64,000 nt of DNA from NCBI RefSeq assembly GCF_014042015.1, contig NZ_CP059493.1, positions 620,001-684,000 on the forward strand, written 5' to 3'. The position numbers and the translations under genes are program-made. Source of the DNA: Actinotalea sp. JY-7876. Lineage in GTDB: Bacteria; Actinomycetota; Actinomycetes; Actinomycetales; Cellulomonadaceae. The notes under the pieces were generated by a model. The model did no database searches. It saw only the letters and a program-made list of their open reading frames with translations, and was not told the DNA's origin. Position 1 is the stretch's first letter. Every line of letters starts with the position of its first letter. Positions 1 through 9,795 of this stretch are shown here, piece after piece.

Positions 1-347
1 CTGAGGTCGCCGTCGGGCCCGCGCACGACGCCGACGTCGTCCGCGAGCTCGCGGTGGATGTTCTGCAGCGAGCGGGGCAGCGGGCGCACCCCGGGCGCCA
101 CCGAGAAGGACAGGCCGACGGCGTGCCCGGGCGTCGGGTACGGGTCCTGGCCGATGACGAGCACGCGGACGTCCGCCATGGGCCGCGCGAACGCGCGCAG
201 GACGGCGTCGGGGGCCGGGAGCCAGGCCCGGCCGGCCGCGGACTCCGCGCGCAGCGCGTCGCCGATCTCGCGCAGCCGCAGCTCGACCGGTGCGAGGGCC
301 GCGGCCCAGTCCGGGGCCATGAGCGCGTCGAGGGGCTGACGGATCAC
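1..347 (-). CDS. ung: Uracil-DNA glycosylase, family 1 (partial, 3' end outside window)
   Basis: Removes uracil from DNA as the first step of base excision repair in the cytoplasm. Only the N-terminal 115 codons are in the window. The reverse strand shows the family 1 active-site motif [17 protein letters not shown], whose Asp activates the catalytic water, followed by the [16 protein letters not shown] segment that is also typical of Ung. The start is taken as GTG at 347 ([14 protein letters not shown]); an in-frame ATG at 320 is the alternative and would lose nine residues. The gene is divergent from the DUF3263 gene, and the gap holds a 20-bp palindrome. The family assignment is secure; only the start is uncertain. 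Confidence 0.93.
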   Translation of the reverse strand, partial: MIRQPLDALMAPDWAAALAPVELRLREIGDALRAESAAGRAWLPAPDAVLRAFARPMADVRVLVIGQDPYPTPGHAVGLSFSVAPGVRPLPRSLQNIHRELADDVGVVRGPDGDL

Positions 348-418
348 GCGGCGACCCTAGCCGCCGCCGCGCTCCCTTACTCGATCACCGCGCGGGGGTC
401 ATCCCGACGCGCCGGGAC

Positions 419-438
419 GAATGACACGCGTGTCATTC
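419..438. promoter_or_regulatory. Perfect 20-bp palindrome overlapping a -35 box
   Basis: GAATGACACGCGTGTCATTC equals its own reverse complement. A plausible promoter for the DUF3263 gene overlaps it: -35 ATGACA at 421-426, an 18-base spacer, and -10 TACGAT at 445-450. It therefore looks like a repressor or regulator site. The two inverted GACAC cores resemble the core word of WhiA sites, but a TetR-type operator is equally possible. The regulator is not identified. Confidence 0.6.
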
Positions 439-500
439 CGCGTCTACGATGAGCCGACGCCCGGGGACGGGCGACGACGCCGCTTCACCCTGGAGGACCC

Positions 501-809
501 ATGGACGCGATGGCCACCGCGCGCGACGCGGACCGCACGGACGCCCGGGTCCACGCCGCCGAGCTCTCCGAGCGCGACCAGCAGATCCTCGCCTTCGAGC
601 GCCAGTGGTGGAAGTACGCCGGGGCCAAGGAGCAGGCGGTCAAGGAGCTCTTCGACATGTCCGCGACGCGGTACTACCAGGTGCTCAATGCGCTCATCGA
701 CTCGCCCGCGGCGCTGGCCCAGGACCCCATGCTGATCAAGCGCCTGCGCCGGATGCGCGCGTCCCGCCAGCGGGCCCGCACCGCGCGTCGTCTGGGTGTC
801 GACGCCTGA
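501..809 (+). CDS. DUF3263 domain-containing protein
   Basis: A 102-residue protein of the actinobacterial DUF3263 family, whose function is unknown. The recognisable core is LSERDQQILAFERQWWKY near residues 24-41, followed by a helical segment with RYYQVLNALIDSP that resembles a helix-turn-helix; this makes small DNA-binding roles conceivable but unproven. The basic C-terminus is rich in Arg. TGGAGGACCC lies just before the ATG at 501, a good ribosome binding site. The gene stands directly upstream of a LytR_C protein, and its promoter carries the 20-bp palindrome at 419-438. The family call is firm; the function is not known. Confidence 0.85.
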   Translation: MDAMATARDADRTDARVHAAELSERDQQILAFERQWWKYAGAKEQAVKELFDMSATRYYQVLNALIDSPAALAQDPMLIKRLRRMRASRQRARTARRLGVDA

Positions 810-838
810 GAGGCGGGGCGCCCGCTAGCCTGTCCGCC

Positions 839-1462
839 GTGAAGGCCGGCGACTACCCCTACCCCGCGGACGAGTTCGACGCCGCGGATGCCCGGGGCGG
901 CCCACGAGGCGTTCACCGCGCACCGCGCTCGCGCCGCCGCCGTCTGCTGCCCTTCCTGGTCGTCCTCGTCGTCTTCCCCCTCCTCGCCTACGGCGCGGTC
1001 ACGTGGCTCTCCGACTGGCAGGGGCTGGGCTCCGGGGGGACGCCCGCGGAGGGGACGTCCACCGAGGCCGACGAGGGGACCACCGAGGAGGAGCCGGTCG
1101 AGGAGGACGCCGGCGAGGCCGAGGTGCCCGTCGAGCCGGAGACGGAGGAGCCGGTCGAGACGACCCCGCCCCCGCCCCCGGTCGACCTCGCCACACCCGT
1201 CGAGGTGTTCAACGCCACGTCCCGCTCCGGCCTCGCGGGCGGTGCGGCCGAGCGTGTGGAGGAGGCCGGCTTCACGGCCGTGAGTGCCGGCAACTGGCAG
1301 GGCGACGACCTCGAGGCGTCGACCGTGTACTACGCGACGCCCGACCAGGTCACGACGGCGGAGCTCGTCGCGCAGACCCTCGGCATCACCGCCGTGCAGG
1401 AGTCCGCGGAGCAGGCGCCCGAAGGCGTCGTCGTCGTGCTCGCCGCCGACTACGAGGACTGA
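839..1462 (+). CDS. LytR C-terminal domain membrane protein
   Basis: A 207-residue envelope protein. A basic cytoplasmic N-terminus of about 35 residues precedes one membrane segment (LLPFLVVLVVFPLLAYGAV). An acidic and proline-rich linker (EEEPVEEDAGEAEVPVEPE, then a run of prolines) leads to a LytR_C domain over roughly the last 85 residues, beginning TPVEVFNATSRSGLAGGAAE. LytR_C domains occur alone or fused to LytR-CpsA-Psr ligases that attach polymers to peptidoglycan; this protein has no LCP catalytic domain. The GTG at 839 lies seven bases after a -10-like TAGCCT (826-831), so a leaderless transcript is possible. It may be cotranscribed with DUF3263, 29 bases upstream. Confidence 0.82.
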   Translation: MKAGDYPYPADEFDAADARGGPRGVHRAPRSRRRRLLPFLVVLVVFPLLAYGAVTWLSDWQGLGSGGTPAEGTSTEADEGTTEEEPVEEDAGEAEVPVEPETEEPVETTPPPPPVDLATPVEVFNATSRSGLAGGAAERVEEAGFTAVSAGNWQGDDLEASTVYYATPDQVTTAELVAQTLGITAVQESAEQAPEGVVVVLAADYED

Positions 1463-1575
1463 GCCGACCGCGTCGTGCGACGCAGGCGGCCGCCCGGGCC
1501 GCCGCCTGCGGTCGCCGCGACCGCCCCGAGCGGTGAGGATGCGGGGGACGGGACGGACGGACGACGGGAGCGTGC

Positions 1576-3033
1576 ATGACGCGGGCGCTGGACGTCGTCG
1601 TCGTGGGCTCCGGACCCAACGGCCTCGCCGCCGCGGTGACGCTCGCGCGGGCGGGGCTCGAGGTCGTCGTGCTCGAGGCCCAGCCGCACCCGGGCGGGGG
1701 CGCCCGCACGGCGGACCTCGGCCTGTGGCCGGGCGTCGTCCACGACACGTGCAGCGCCGTCCACCCCATGGCCGTCGCCTCGCCGTTCTTCCGGCGGTTC
1801 GACCTGGCGGCCCGCGGCGTCGAGCTGGTGGCGCCCGAGGTGTCGTACGCCCAGCCGCTGGCCCAGGGGGCCGGGATCGCCTACCGCGACCTCGACCGCA
1901 CCGCGCGGGAGCTCGGCGTCGACGGCGGCGCGTGGCTCGAGACCTTCGGGCCGCTCGTCGCGCACGCCGAGGCCCTCGTCGGTTTCCTCCTGGGCGACCG
2001 CCGCCACCTCCCGCGCGACCTGGTGACCGCGGTGCGCTTCGGTCTGCGGGCGTTCGAGCAGGGCGTGGCCCCGCTCTGGGACCGCCGGTTCCGTGAGGAG
2101 ACGGCGCCCGCGCTGCTCACCGGCATCGCGTCGCACGCGATCACGCCCCTGCCCTCGATCGCGGGGGCCGGCACGGCCCTGCTGCTGGGCACGCTCGCGC
2201 ACGCCGTCGGCTGGACCGTGCCGCTCGGGGGCACGCAGGCCATCACCGACGCGCTCGTGGCGGACCTGCGCGCGCACGGGGGCGAGATCCGCACGGGTCA
2301 CCTCGTGCGCACGCAGCGCGACCTGCCACCCGCGCGCGCTGTCGTCTTCGACACCTCGCCCTCGGCGGTCGCCGCGGTCATGGGCGCCCGCCTGAGCCGT
2401 GGGACCGCGCGCGGCTACCAGGCGTACCGGCACGGGAACGCCGCGGCCAAGGTCGACTTCGTCCTCTCGGGTCCGGTGCCGTGGGCCGACCCCCGCGTGG
2501 GCCGGGCCGGGACGGTGCACGTCGGCGGCACGCGCGCCGAGATGGCCGCCGCGGAGCACGCCCTGACGCAGGGCCGGCACGCCGAGCCGCCCATGGTGCT
2601 CGCGAGCGACCCGTCGGTGGGCGACCCGGGCCGCGCGACCGCCGACGGGCACCGCCCGCTGTGGACGTACGCGCACGTCCCGGCCGGGTCGCGCGCGGAC
2701 GTGACCGAGGCCGTCACCGCGCGCATCGAGCAGTACGCGCCCGGCTTCCGCGACGTCGTCGTCGCCTCGCGGTGCACCCCCGCGGCGCGGATCGAGCTGG
2801 GCAACGCGAACTACGTCGGCGGCGACATCGCGGGTGGTGCGATCACCCTGCCGCGGATGCTCGTCGGGCCCGTCCTGAGCCCGGACCCCTTCGTCGCGGC
2901 CGACGGCGTCTACCTGTGCTCCGCTGCCGTGCCGCCGGGGCCCGGGGTCCACGGCATGGGCGGCTGGCACGCCGCGCGGCGCGTCCTCGCGCGCAGCTTC
3001 GGCATCGAGCGCCCGCCCGGCCTCGCGCCCTGA
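1576..3033 (+). CDS. FAD-dependent oxidoreductase of the phytoene-desaturase-like family
   Basis: A 485-residue flavoprotein. The N-terminal dinucleotide-binding fold is clear: [20 protein letters not shown] at residues 8-27, then an acidic residue ending the second strand ([16 protein letters not shown]). The C-terminus ends with the family's closing FAD motif ([16 protein letters not shown]). The family includes carotenoid desaturases and human PYROXD2-like proteins; there are no carotenoid genes nearby, so the substrate is unknown. The ATG at 1576 is preceded by GACGGGAGCGTGC, a weak ribosome binding site. The gene stands alone between the LytR_C gene and groEL. The fold is secure; a specific reaction cannot be given. 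Confidence 0.8.
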   Translation: MTRALDVVVVGSGPNGLAAAVTLARAGLEVVVLEAQPHPGGGARTADLGLWPGVVHDTCSAVHPMAVASPFFRRFDLAARGVELVAPEVSYAQPLAQGAGIAYRDLDRTARELGVDGGAWLETFGPLVAHAEALVGFLLGDRRHLPRDLVTAVRFGLRAFEQGVAPLWDRRFREETAPALLTGIASHAITPLPSIAGAGTALLLGTLAHAVGWTVPLGGTQAITDALVADLRAHGGEIRTGHLVRTQRDLPPARAVVFDTSPSAVAAVMGARLSRGTARGYQAYRHGNAAAKVDFVLSGPVPWADPRVGRAGTVHVGGTRAEMAAAEHALTQGRHAEPPMVLASDPSVGDPGRATADGHRPLWTYAHVPAGSRADVTEAVTARIEQYAPGFRDVVVASRCTPAARIELGNANYVGGDIAGGAITLPRMLVGPVLSPDPFVAADGVYLCSAAVPPGPGVHGMGGWHAARRVLARSFGIERPPGLAP

Positions 3034-3059
3034 GGCGCGGCGGCGGCGGCGCCACGGCG

Positions 3060-3120
3060 CTTGCACTCGCCGGGTGAGAGTGCCAATAATGAGTTAGCAC
3101 TCTCGACCCGAGAGTGACAG
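3060..3120 (+). promoter_or_regulatory. groEL promoter with two tandem CIRCE (HrcA) operators
   Basis: Two copies of the CIRCE inverted repeat are present. Copy 1 is CTTGCACTC (3060-3068), nine bases, GAGTGCCAA (3078-3086). Copy 2 is TTAGCACTC (3094-3102), nine bases, GAGTGACAG (3112-3120). The consensus is TTAGCACTC-N9-GAGTGCTAA. A promoter fits in between: -35 TTGCAC at 3061-3066 and -10 AATAAT at 3085-3090 with an 18-base spacer, so copy 1 fills the spacer and copy 2 follows the -10. HrcA binding here would block transcription and release it on heat shock. hrcA is not in the window. Confidence 0.92.
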
Positions 3121-3165
3121 AAGACCCTGGGCCGAGGTGAGGTCCGGGCCCCCGACGGGATGTGA

Positions 3166-4875
<1,710 letters not shown>

Positions 4876-4915
4876 CCTTCCCGGTCGGGGTCCGAGCCGC
4901 GCGCTCGCACTGACG

Positions 4916-4947
4916 ACGGCGGGTGTCCCTTCGGGGGCACCCGCCGT
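4916..4947 (+). terminator. Intrinsic terminator hairpin after groEL
   Basis: A 14-bp stem (4916-4929 with 4934-4947, one G-T pair) closed by a TTCG tetraloop, starting 40 bases after the groEL stop. There is only a short T tract, as is usual in high-GC actinobacteria. Confidence 0.85.
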
Positions 4948-4977
4948 TCGCGTTCCCGGGGGGTGCCTGCGGCACCG

Positions 4978-5295
4978 TCACGCGGTGCGCTCGCGGGGCG
5001 AAGGTCGCGGGGCGCTCACGGGGCGCTCACGGGCACGGTCGCGCGCGCGGACCCGCAGGCCCGAGGCGCGCAGGCGCCGCACGAGCTCCCGGCTGTCGAC
5101 GAGCCGCGCGCCGTGGCCGACGAGGTCGGCGTAGCGCTCGGCGGGCACGTCGTAGTGGTCGAGGTCGAAGGCGCGCCGCGGGATGCCCGCACGGTCGGCG
5201 AAGGCGTGGAGCTCGGCGAGGGACGCGTCGCTCACGAGGTGGCCCCACACGGTGCCGTGCCGCGGCCACAGCGGCGGGTCCAGGAGCACGGCCAT
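4978..5295 (-). CDS. DUF4031 domain-containing protein
   Basis: A 105-residue protein beginning MAVLLDPPLWPRHGTVWGHL, the hallmark start of the DUF4031 family, followed by LVSDASLAELHAFADRAGIP and FDLDHYDVPAERYADLV. The conserved WGHLVSD, His and Tyr residues suggest an enzyme-like pocket, but no function is established. The start at ATG 5295 is chosen because the family's first residues begin exactly there. The reading frame is open further upstream, but that extension overlaps the WXG100 gene and looks non-coding. The C-terminal tail is Arg-rich. The gene converges with groEL and is divergent from the WXG100 gene. Confidence 0.83.
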   Translation of the reverse strand: MAVLLDPPLWPRHGTVWGHLVSDASLAELHAFADRAGIPRRAFDLDHYDVPAERYADLVGHGARLVDSRELVRRLRASGLRVRARDRARERPVSAPRPSPRERTA

Positions 5296-5313
5296 GCCCC
5301 GATCCAACACCGC

Positions 5314-5345
5314 GGCCACCGCCCTGTCCGGCCACCGCCCTGTCC
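5314..5345. repeat. 16-bp perfect tandem duplication
   Basis: GGCCACCGCCCTGTCC occurs at 5314-5329 and again directly at 5330-5345, between the divergent DUF4031 and WXG100 genes. Further related CCTGTCCC-like words follow downstream to about 5410. No function is evident; it may simply be slippage in a pyrimidine-rich strand. Confidence 0.7.
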
Positions 5346-5485
5346 CCACGCCGCCGTGTCCCTGCACGTCCCGTTCCTCCACAGCCCTCTCCGCACGCCT
5401 GTCCCTCCACAGGCCCGGCGGTCCCTGCCCCCGACGCCGGACCGCGCTGCCTAGCGTCGGCCTCCCACGGAGAGGGGAGGACCTG

Positions 5486-5776
5486 ATGAGCAGGTACGAG
5501 GTCGACAGCGCGCAGGTGGCGCAGGCCGGCACGGCGGCGGCGGCGTCGGTGGCGACGATCCGGGCGGAGGTGGCGGCGCTGCTGCGGCACCTCACCGAGC
5601 TGCAGGCCGGGTGGCAGGGCACGGCGGCGACGGCGTTCGCGGGAGTCGTGGCGGACTGGTCGGTGACGCAGCGTGCCGTCGAGGCGAGCCTCGACGGCAT
5701 CACGACGGCCCTGGGCGCCGCGTCCCAGACGTACGCCGACGCCGAGCAGCAGGCGGCGCGGCTCTTCGTGCGGTGA
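5486..5776 (+). CDS. WXG100-family (ESAT-6-like) protein, orphan
   Basis: A 96-residue protein with the size and helical-hairpin layout of WXG100 proteins, the small dimeric substrates of type VII secretion. The turn motif is LQAGWQGTAATAF near residue 46, with an Ala-rich helix on each side; the C-terminal YADAEQQAARLF loosely resembles the Y-x-x-x-D/E export signal. GAGAGGGGAGG before the ATG is a strong ribosome binding site, and TAGCGT at 5452-5457 is a plausible -10. No EccC ATPase, EccD channel or large LXG/PE-like partner lies nearby, so its partner and secretion route are unknown. The family call rests on length, WQG and helical pattern. Confidence 0.82.
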   Translation: MSRYEVDSAQVAQAGTAAAASVATIRAEVAALLRHLTELQAGWQGTAATAFAGVVADWSVTQRAVEASLDGITTALGAASQTYADAEQQAARLFVR

Positions 5777-5779
5777 GCG

Positions 5780-6577
5780 CTACGGGGTCCGGACGGGTGC
5801 GGAGCCGGCGGCGGCGTCCGCACCGGTGGCGGAGGCGGGGCCGGTGGCGGCGTCCGGACCGGCCGCGGAGCCCGCCGCGTGCTCGGCCTCGAGCCTCGCG
5901 AGCTCCTTGGTCAGGCGGTGCAGCTCGGCCGCCACGTTCTGCCGGGCGGCCTCCTCCCACGCGGCGCCGAGCGGCGAGACGAACAGGGTGCGGCGGAGCT
6001 CGAGCTTGCGCAGGATCGCGATCCGCGCGCGGACGAACTCCTCGAGCGGGAGGTGCGCGTACTCCGCGCGGATGTCGGCGAGGTACGCCTTGTACCGCTG
6101 GGGCTCCGCCGCGAGCATCGCGAGGTCCGCGTCGCAGAGCACGGCGCAGTCGAAGTCGTCGGGGTCGACGGTGTGGCGGCGCAGCGCCGTGACGAGCTGG
6201 ACGACGCGCGCGACCGACACCTCCGGCAGGCCGAGGTCGGTCAGCTCGCTGCGCGCGAGCACCGCGCTCGCCGTCTCGTCCTCGCCCCCGCGCCGGGCGT
6301 ACGACGCGCGCTCCGCGGAGTCGAAGACGGCGCCGTGGTACCAGGCCGCGAGACGCACGAGGTCGGGCTCGTGCGTCTCCTCCGCGAGCTCGTCGACGCG
6401 CGCGAGCACGTCGGTCAGGTGGCGCACGTTGTGGAAGTGGCGGTCGGGCTCCGACCACCGGTCCAGCAGGGCCTCGCCGACCTTCTCGACCTCGTCACGG
6501 GCGGCCGTGGCGCCGGCGCCGATGCAGGCCCTGGTCCACGCGGGGATCAACCACTGGGGTGCGTCGTGGACGCCCAT
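5780..6577 (-). CDS. HD-domain metal-dependent phosphohydrolase-like protein
   Basis: A 265-residue cytoplasmic protein. The metal-binding signature is a variant HD pattern: HFHNVRHLTDVLARV early on, then LAAWYHGAVFD about 30 residues later, as in predicted HD-superfamily hydrolases of bacteria. The substrate is unknown. The last 40 residues are an Ala/Gly/Pro-rich low-complexity tail that probably has no fold. The start is set at ATG 6577 (MGVHDAPQW); an upstream in-frame ATG at 6646 would overlap the end of the histidine kinase gene and adds a poorly conserved segment. It lies downstream of the two-component pair on the same strand and may be cotranscribed. The assignment rests on the His/Asp spacing. 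Confidence 0.75.
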   Translation of the reverse strand: MGVHDAPQWLIPAWTRACIGAGATAARDEVEKVGEALLDRWSEPDRHFHNVRHLTDVLARVDELAEETHEPDLVRLAAWYHGAVFDSAERASYARRGGEDETASAVLARSELTDLGLPEVSVARVVQLVTALRRHTVDPDDFDCAVLCDADLAMLAAEPQRYKAYLADIRAEYAHLPLEEFVRARIAILRKLELRRTLFVSPLGAAWEEAARQNVAAELHRLTKELARLEAEHAAGSAAGPDAATGPASATGADAAAGSAPVRTP

Positions 6578-6642
6578 CGCCGTGCCTTCGCGCTCGGGGA
6601 CAAGACCGGCCGCCCATCGTATGCCTGACCGGACGAACCGGC

Positions 6643-8127
6643 TCACTCATCCCGCGCGGGTGCACCCGGCGCGGCGAGGGGGAGGTCGACGCGCACGGTG
6701 GCGCCGCCTCCCGGGGTCGGCACGAGCGTCACCGAGCCGTCGTGCGCCTCGACGATCGCCGCGACGATCGCCATGCCGAGGCCGGCGCCGCCGGCGTCGC
6801 GCCCCCGGGCCGGGTCCACCCGGTAGAAGCGCTCGAAGACGCGCGCGGCGTGCTCGGGCGCGATGCCCGGGCCGTGGTCCCTGACCTCCACGACGGCGCG
6901 GCCGGGCGCCGGTGTGCCGAGCGCGATCTCGACCGGGGTGCCCGGCGGCGTGTGCTCGACCGTGTTCCCGACGAGGTTCGCCAGGACCTGTCGCAGGCGG
7001 TCCTCGTCCCCGAGGACCACGAGGTCGCCCATCGAGCCGCCGGGGACCAGCGGCTCGAGCCGCACGGGACGCCCGGGGTCCAGCGCGCGCAGGTCGGCCG
7101 CGGCGTCGGCGGCCACCCCCGCCAGGTCGACGGGCTCGTGCCGGACCGCCCGCCGCTCGTCGAGCCGCGCGAGGTCGAGCAGGTCCTGCACCATCCGACC
7201 CATGCGCGTGGCGGCGTCCTCCATCCGCTGGACGGTGGCGGGGACCTCCTCGGGCGGCACCGCGCCCATCCGGTACAGCTCCCCGTAACCCCGGATGGTC
7301 GCGAGCGGCGTCCGCAGCTCGTGGCTCGCGTCGCTGACGAAGCGCCGCATGCGCCGCTCGGACGCGGTGCGGGCGGCGAAGGCCGTCTCGATCTGGGCGA
7401 GCATGCCGTTGAGCGCGCGCCCGAGGCGACCGACCTCCGTCGAGGCGGGCCGGTCCGGGACGCGGCGCGAGAGGTCCCCGGCCGCGATGGCCGCGGCGGT
7501 GTCCTCGATCTCGCGCAGCGGTCGCAGCGAGCGCCGCACCCCCCAGAATCCCGCCAGCGCCCCGAGCGCGACGACGCCGACGCCGATGGCCGCCAGCGCC
7601 AGGCGCATCTGGTCCAGCGTGTTCTCTGCCGACGTCAGGGGCAGCGCCACGGCGACGGTACCGACGACGTCGTCGGACCCGGCGCCCACGAGCCGTTGCG
7701 CGAGGACGCGCCACGAGGTCCCGCCGTCCACCGACCCGACGGTGAAGGGCTCACCGCCTCGCTCCGCGACCTCCTGGACGCTCATCGGGGGCACGTCGGC
7801 GAGGTCGGTCGTGGACGGGTCCGCCACCCAGTGCTGGACGACCTGGCCGTCCGGCGTCGAGAGGACGACCTGGTAGTCGCTCGGCAGGTCCGTCGCCCCC
7901 GGGCCCCGGGGCAGCTGGTTGGTGACCCGGTCGACGAGGCCCTGCGACGCGGCGGAGAGCTGGTCGTCCACCTGCCCGAGCAGCGACTGCCGCAGGAACG
8001 TGAGCGCCGTCGCGCCCGTGAGCACCAGGCCGAGCGCGAGGACGACGGCGAACATCACGGACAGCTGCGTGCGCAGCGGCAGGCGCGACCACGCGCGGCC
8101 CGCGCGGCTCATGCCCGGGTGGCTCAC
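6643..8127 (-). CDS. Sensor histidine kinase of an OmpR-type two-component system
   Basis: A 494-residue membrane sensor. TM1 is near residues 22-45 (SVMFAVVLALGLVLTGA), an extracytoplasmic domain of about 125 residues follows, TM2 is near 177-197, then a HAMP domain (PLREIEDTAAAIAAGDLSRR) and HisKA with phospho-accepting His269 in SDASHELRTPLA. The ATPase domain shows LANLVGNTVEH (N box), VRDHGPGIAPE (G1), and GAGLGMAIV (G2). It phosphorylates the response regulator encoded just upstream; the two genes overlap by four bases (ATGA, 8124-8127), so translation is coupled. A second ATG at codon 6 (8112) is possible. The signal sensed is unknown. Downstream on the same strand is the HD-domain gene. 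Confidence 0.93.
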   Translation of the reverse strand: MSHPGMSRAGRAWSRLPLRTQLSVMFAVVLALGLVLTGATALTFLRQSLLGQVDDQLSAASQGLVDRVTNQLPRGPGATDLPSDYQVVLSTPDGQVVQHWVADPSTTDLADVPPMSVQEVAERGGEPFTVGSVDGGTSWRVLAQRLVGAGSDDVVGTVAVALPLTSAENTLDQMRLALAAIGVGVVALGALAGFWGVRRSLRPLREIEDTAAAIAAGDLSRRVPDRPASTEVGRLGRALNGMLAQIETAFAARTASERRMRRFVSDASHELRTPLATIRGYGELYRMGAVPPEEVPATVQRMEDAATRMGRMVQDLLDLARLDERRAVRHEPVDLAGVAADAAADLRALDPGRPVRLEPLVPGGSMGDLVVLGDEDRLRQVLANLVGNTVEHTPPGTPVEIALGTPAPGRAVVEVRDHGPGIAPEHAARVFERFYRVDPARGRDAGGAGLGMAIVAAIVEAHDGSVTLVPTPGGGATVRVDLPLAAPGAPARDE

Positions 8128-8861
8128 GCCGACCCGGGGGGCAGGCGCAGCACGTAGCCGACGCCCCGCTTGGTGTGGATCAGCGGGACCGGCTGCTCGC
8201 CCTCGACGCCCTCGGGGAGGCGGTCGATCTTGCGGCGCAGGTAGGAGATGTAGGACTCGACGATGCTGCCGTCGCCACCCCAGTCGTACTGCCAGACGTG
8301 GTCGAGGATCTGCGCCTTGGACAGCACGCGACCGGCGTTGAGCATGAGGTAGCGCAGCAGGGCGAACTCGGTGGGGGACAGATCCACCGAGCGGCCCGCG
8401 CGCCGGACCTCGCGGGCGTCCTCGTCGAGCTCGAGGTCGGCGTAGCGCAGGACCGCCGAGTCGTCGGGCGGGGCGGGCGCGGTGCGGCGCAGCACCGCGC
8501 GGATCCGCGCCACGACCTCCTCCAGGCTGAACGGCTTGGTCACGTAGTCGTCGCCACCCACCGTCAGTCCCGCGACCTTGTCCGTGGTGTCGTCGCGCGC
8601 CGTGAGGAAGAGCACGGGCACCTGCTGGCCGCGCTCGCGCATCCGGCGGGTCACCGTGAACCCGTCCATGTCGGGGAGCATCACGTCGAGCACGACGAGG
8701 TCGGGCCGCAGGTCCCGCACCAGGGCCAGCGCGGAGGCGCCGTCGGCCGCCGCGTGCACCTCGAAGCCGGCGAAGCGCAGCGACGTCGTCAGGAGCTCGC
8801 GGATGGTCGGCTCGTCGTCGACGACGACGAGCCGCGCCTCGGGTGCACGCTCGGTGGGCAT
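8124..8861 (-). CDS. OmpR-family response regulator
   Basis: A 245-residue DNA-binding response regulator. The receiver domain has the acidic pair in VVVDDEP (about 15-16), the phospho-acceptor Asp59 in LVVLDVMLPDMDG, Thr in FLTARDD and Lys in DDYVTKPFSLEE. The winged-helix output domain ends the protein, with LSPTEFALLRYLMLNAGRV and the recognition region IVESYISYLRRKID. It pairs with the coupled kinase. The start is put at ATG 8861, after GGAGACTGGAGCC; a GTG at 8894 would add eleven residues. The combination is the common actinobacterial OmpR/envelope-stress type, but I cannot name a specific pair. Confidence 0.94.
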   Translation of the reverse strand: MPTERAPEARLVVVDDEPTIRELLTTSLRFAGFEVHAAADGASALALVRDLRPDLVVLDVMLPDMDGFTVTRRMRERGQQVPVLFLTARDDTTDKVAGLTVGGDDYVTKPFSLEEVVARIRAVLRRTAPAPPDDSAVLRYADLELDEDAREVRRAGRSVDLSPTEFALLRYLMLNAGRVLSKAQILDHVWQYDWGGDGSIVESYISYLRRKIDRLPEGVEGEQPVPLIHTKRGVGYVLRLPPGSA

Positions 8862-8979
8862 GGCTCCAGTCTCCCGCTCGTCCCTGGGAACCACCTGAGA
8901 GGTCCCTGGGACATCGCTGACCCGGCCCGAGGGTGCGGCCGACCGGTCACCGGACCGGCCGCACCCGCGGGACGGACCG

Positions 8980-9720
8980 TCAGCTGTCCTGGATCTGCGC
9001 CGGTGCGGCGCCCTGCTTGAGCTGGGCGAGCCGCGCCTCCACCTCGAGCATGCCGGCGTCGACCTCGAGCTCCTCGAACTGGGCGTCGAGCGAGGAGGCG
9101 GCCAGCTCCTGGTGACCCGCGACGCGCGCCTCTTCCCGGCGCACCTTCTCCTCGAACCGCGCCACCTCGCTCGTCGGGTCCAGCACGTTGATCGACGAGA
9201 GCGCCTCGTGCACGGTGGCCTGCGCCTGGGCCGTCTTCTGGCGCGCGATGAGCTGGTCGCGCTTCGAGCGGAGCTGCTCGAGGCGGTTCCGCATCTCGAC
9301 GAGTCCCGACTTCAGCTTCGCCACGACCTCGTTCTGCGACGCGATCATCGGCTCCGCCGACCGCGCCTCGCCCTCGAAGGCGATCTGCTTGGAGATCGCG
9401 ACCTTCGCGAGGTTGTCGAAGCGGTCCGCCTCGGTGCCGTTCCCCGCAGCGCGGAGCTGGTCGGCCTTCGCCGACGCCGCCACGGCCTTGCGGCCCCAGT
9501 CCTGTGCGGCCGCGACGTCCTCCGCGTGGTCGGCCTCCGCGAGCCGCACGTTGCCGATGGTCAGGGCGACGGCGTCCTCCGCCTCCGCGATGGCGTTGGT
9601 GTAGTCGCGGACCAGCTGGTCGAGCATCTTCTCCGGGTCCTCCGCCCGGTCGATGAGCGAGTTGATGTTGGCCTTCGCGAGCTGGGCGATGCGGCCCAGG
9701 ACGGTCTGCTTCTCAGCCAT
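8980..9720 (-). CDS. pspA: PspA/IM30 family membrane-stress protein
   Basis: A 246-residue almost fully alpha-helical protein of the PspA/IM30 (Vipp1) family, which binds stressed membranes on the cytoplasmic face and helps keep them sealed. The N-terminus (MAEKQTVLGRIAQLAKANIN) can form the amphipathic membrane-binding helix, and the middle shows the family's long coiled coil, including IASQNEVVAKLKSGLVEMRN. Length is normal for the family. It lies 75 bases downstream of the TPM-domain gene on the same strand and is probably cotranscribed with it. It is also near the two-component genes, which suits an envelope-stress role, though that link is inference. Confidence 0.93.
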   Translation of the reverse strand: MAEKQTVLGRIAQLAKANINSLIDRAEDPEKMLDQLVRDYTNAIAEAEDAVALTIGNVRLAEADHAEDVAAAQDWGRKAVAASAKADQLRAAGNGTEADRFDNLAKVAISKQIAFEGEARSAEPMIASQNEVVAKLKSGLVEMRNRLEQLRSKRDQLIARQKTAQAQATVHEALSSINVLDPTSEVARFEEKVRREEARVAGHQELAASSLDAQFEELEVDAGMLEVEARLAQLKQGAAPAQIQDS

Positions 9721-9795
9721 GAGTGACTGCCTTCCCGTGGGGTGTGCGTGCGTGGGTGGGGTGTGCGTGGGTGCGGTGCGCGGGCTCGCCGTCGG

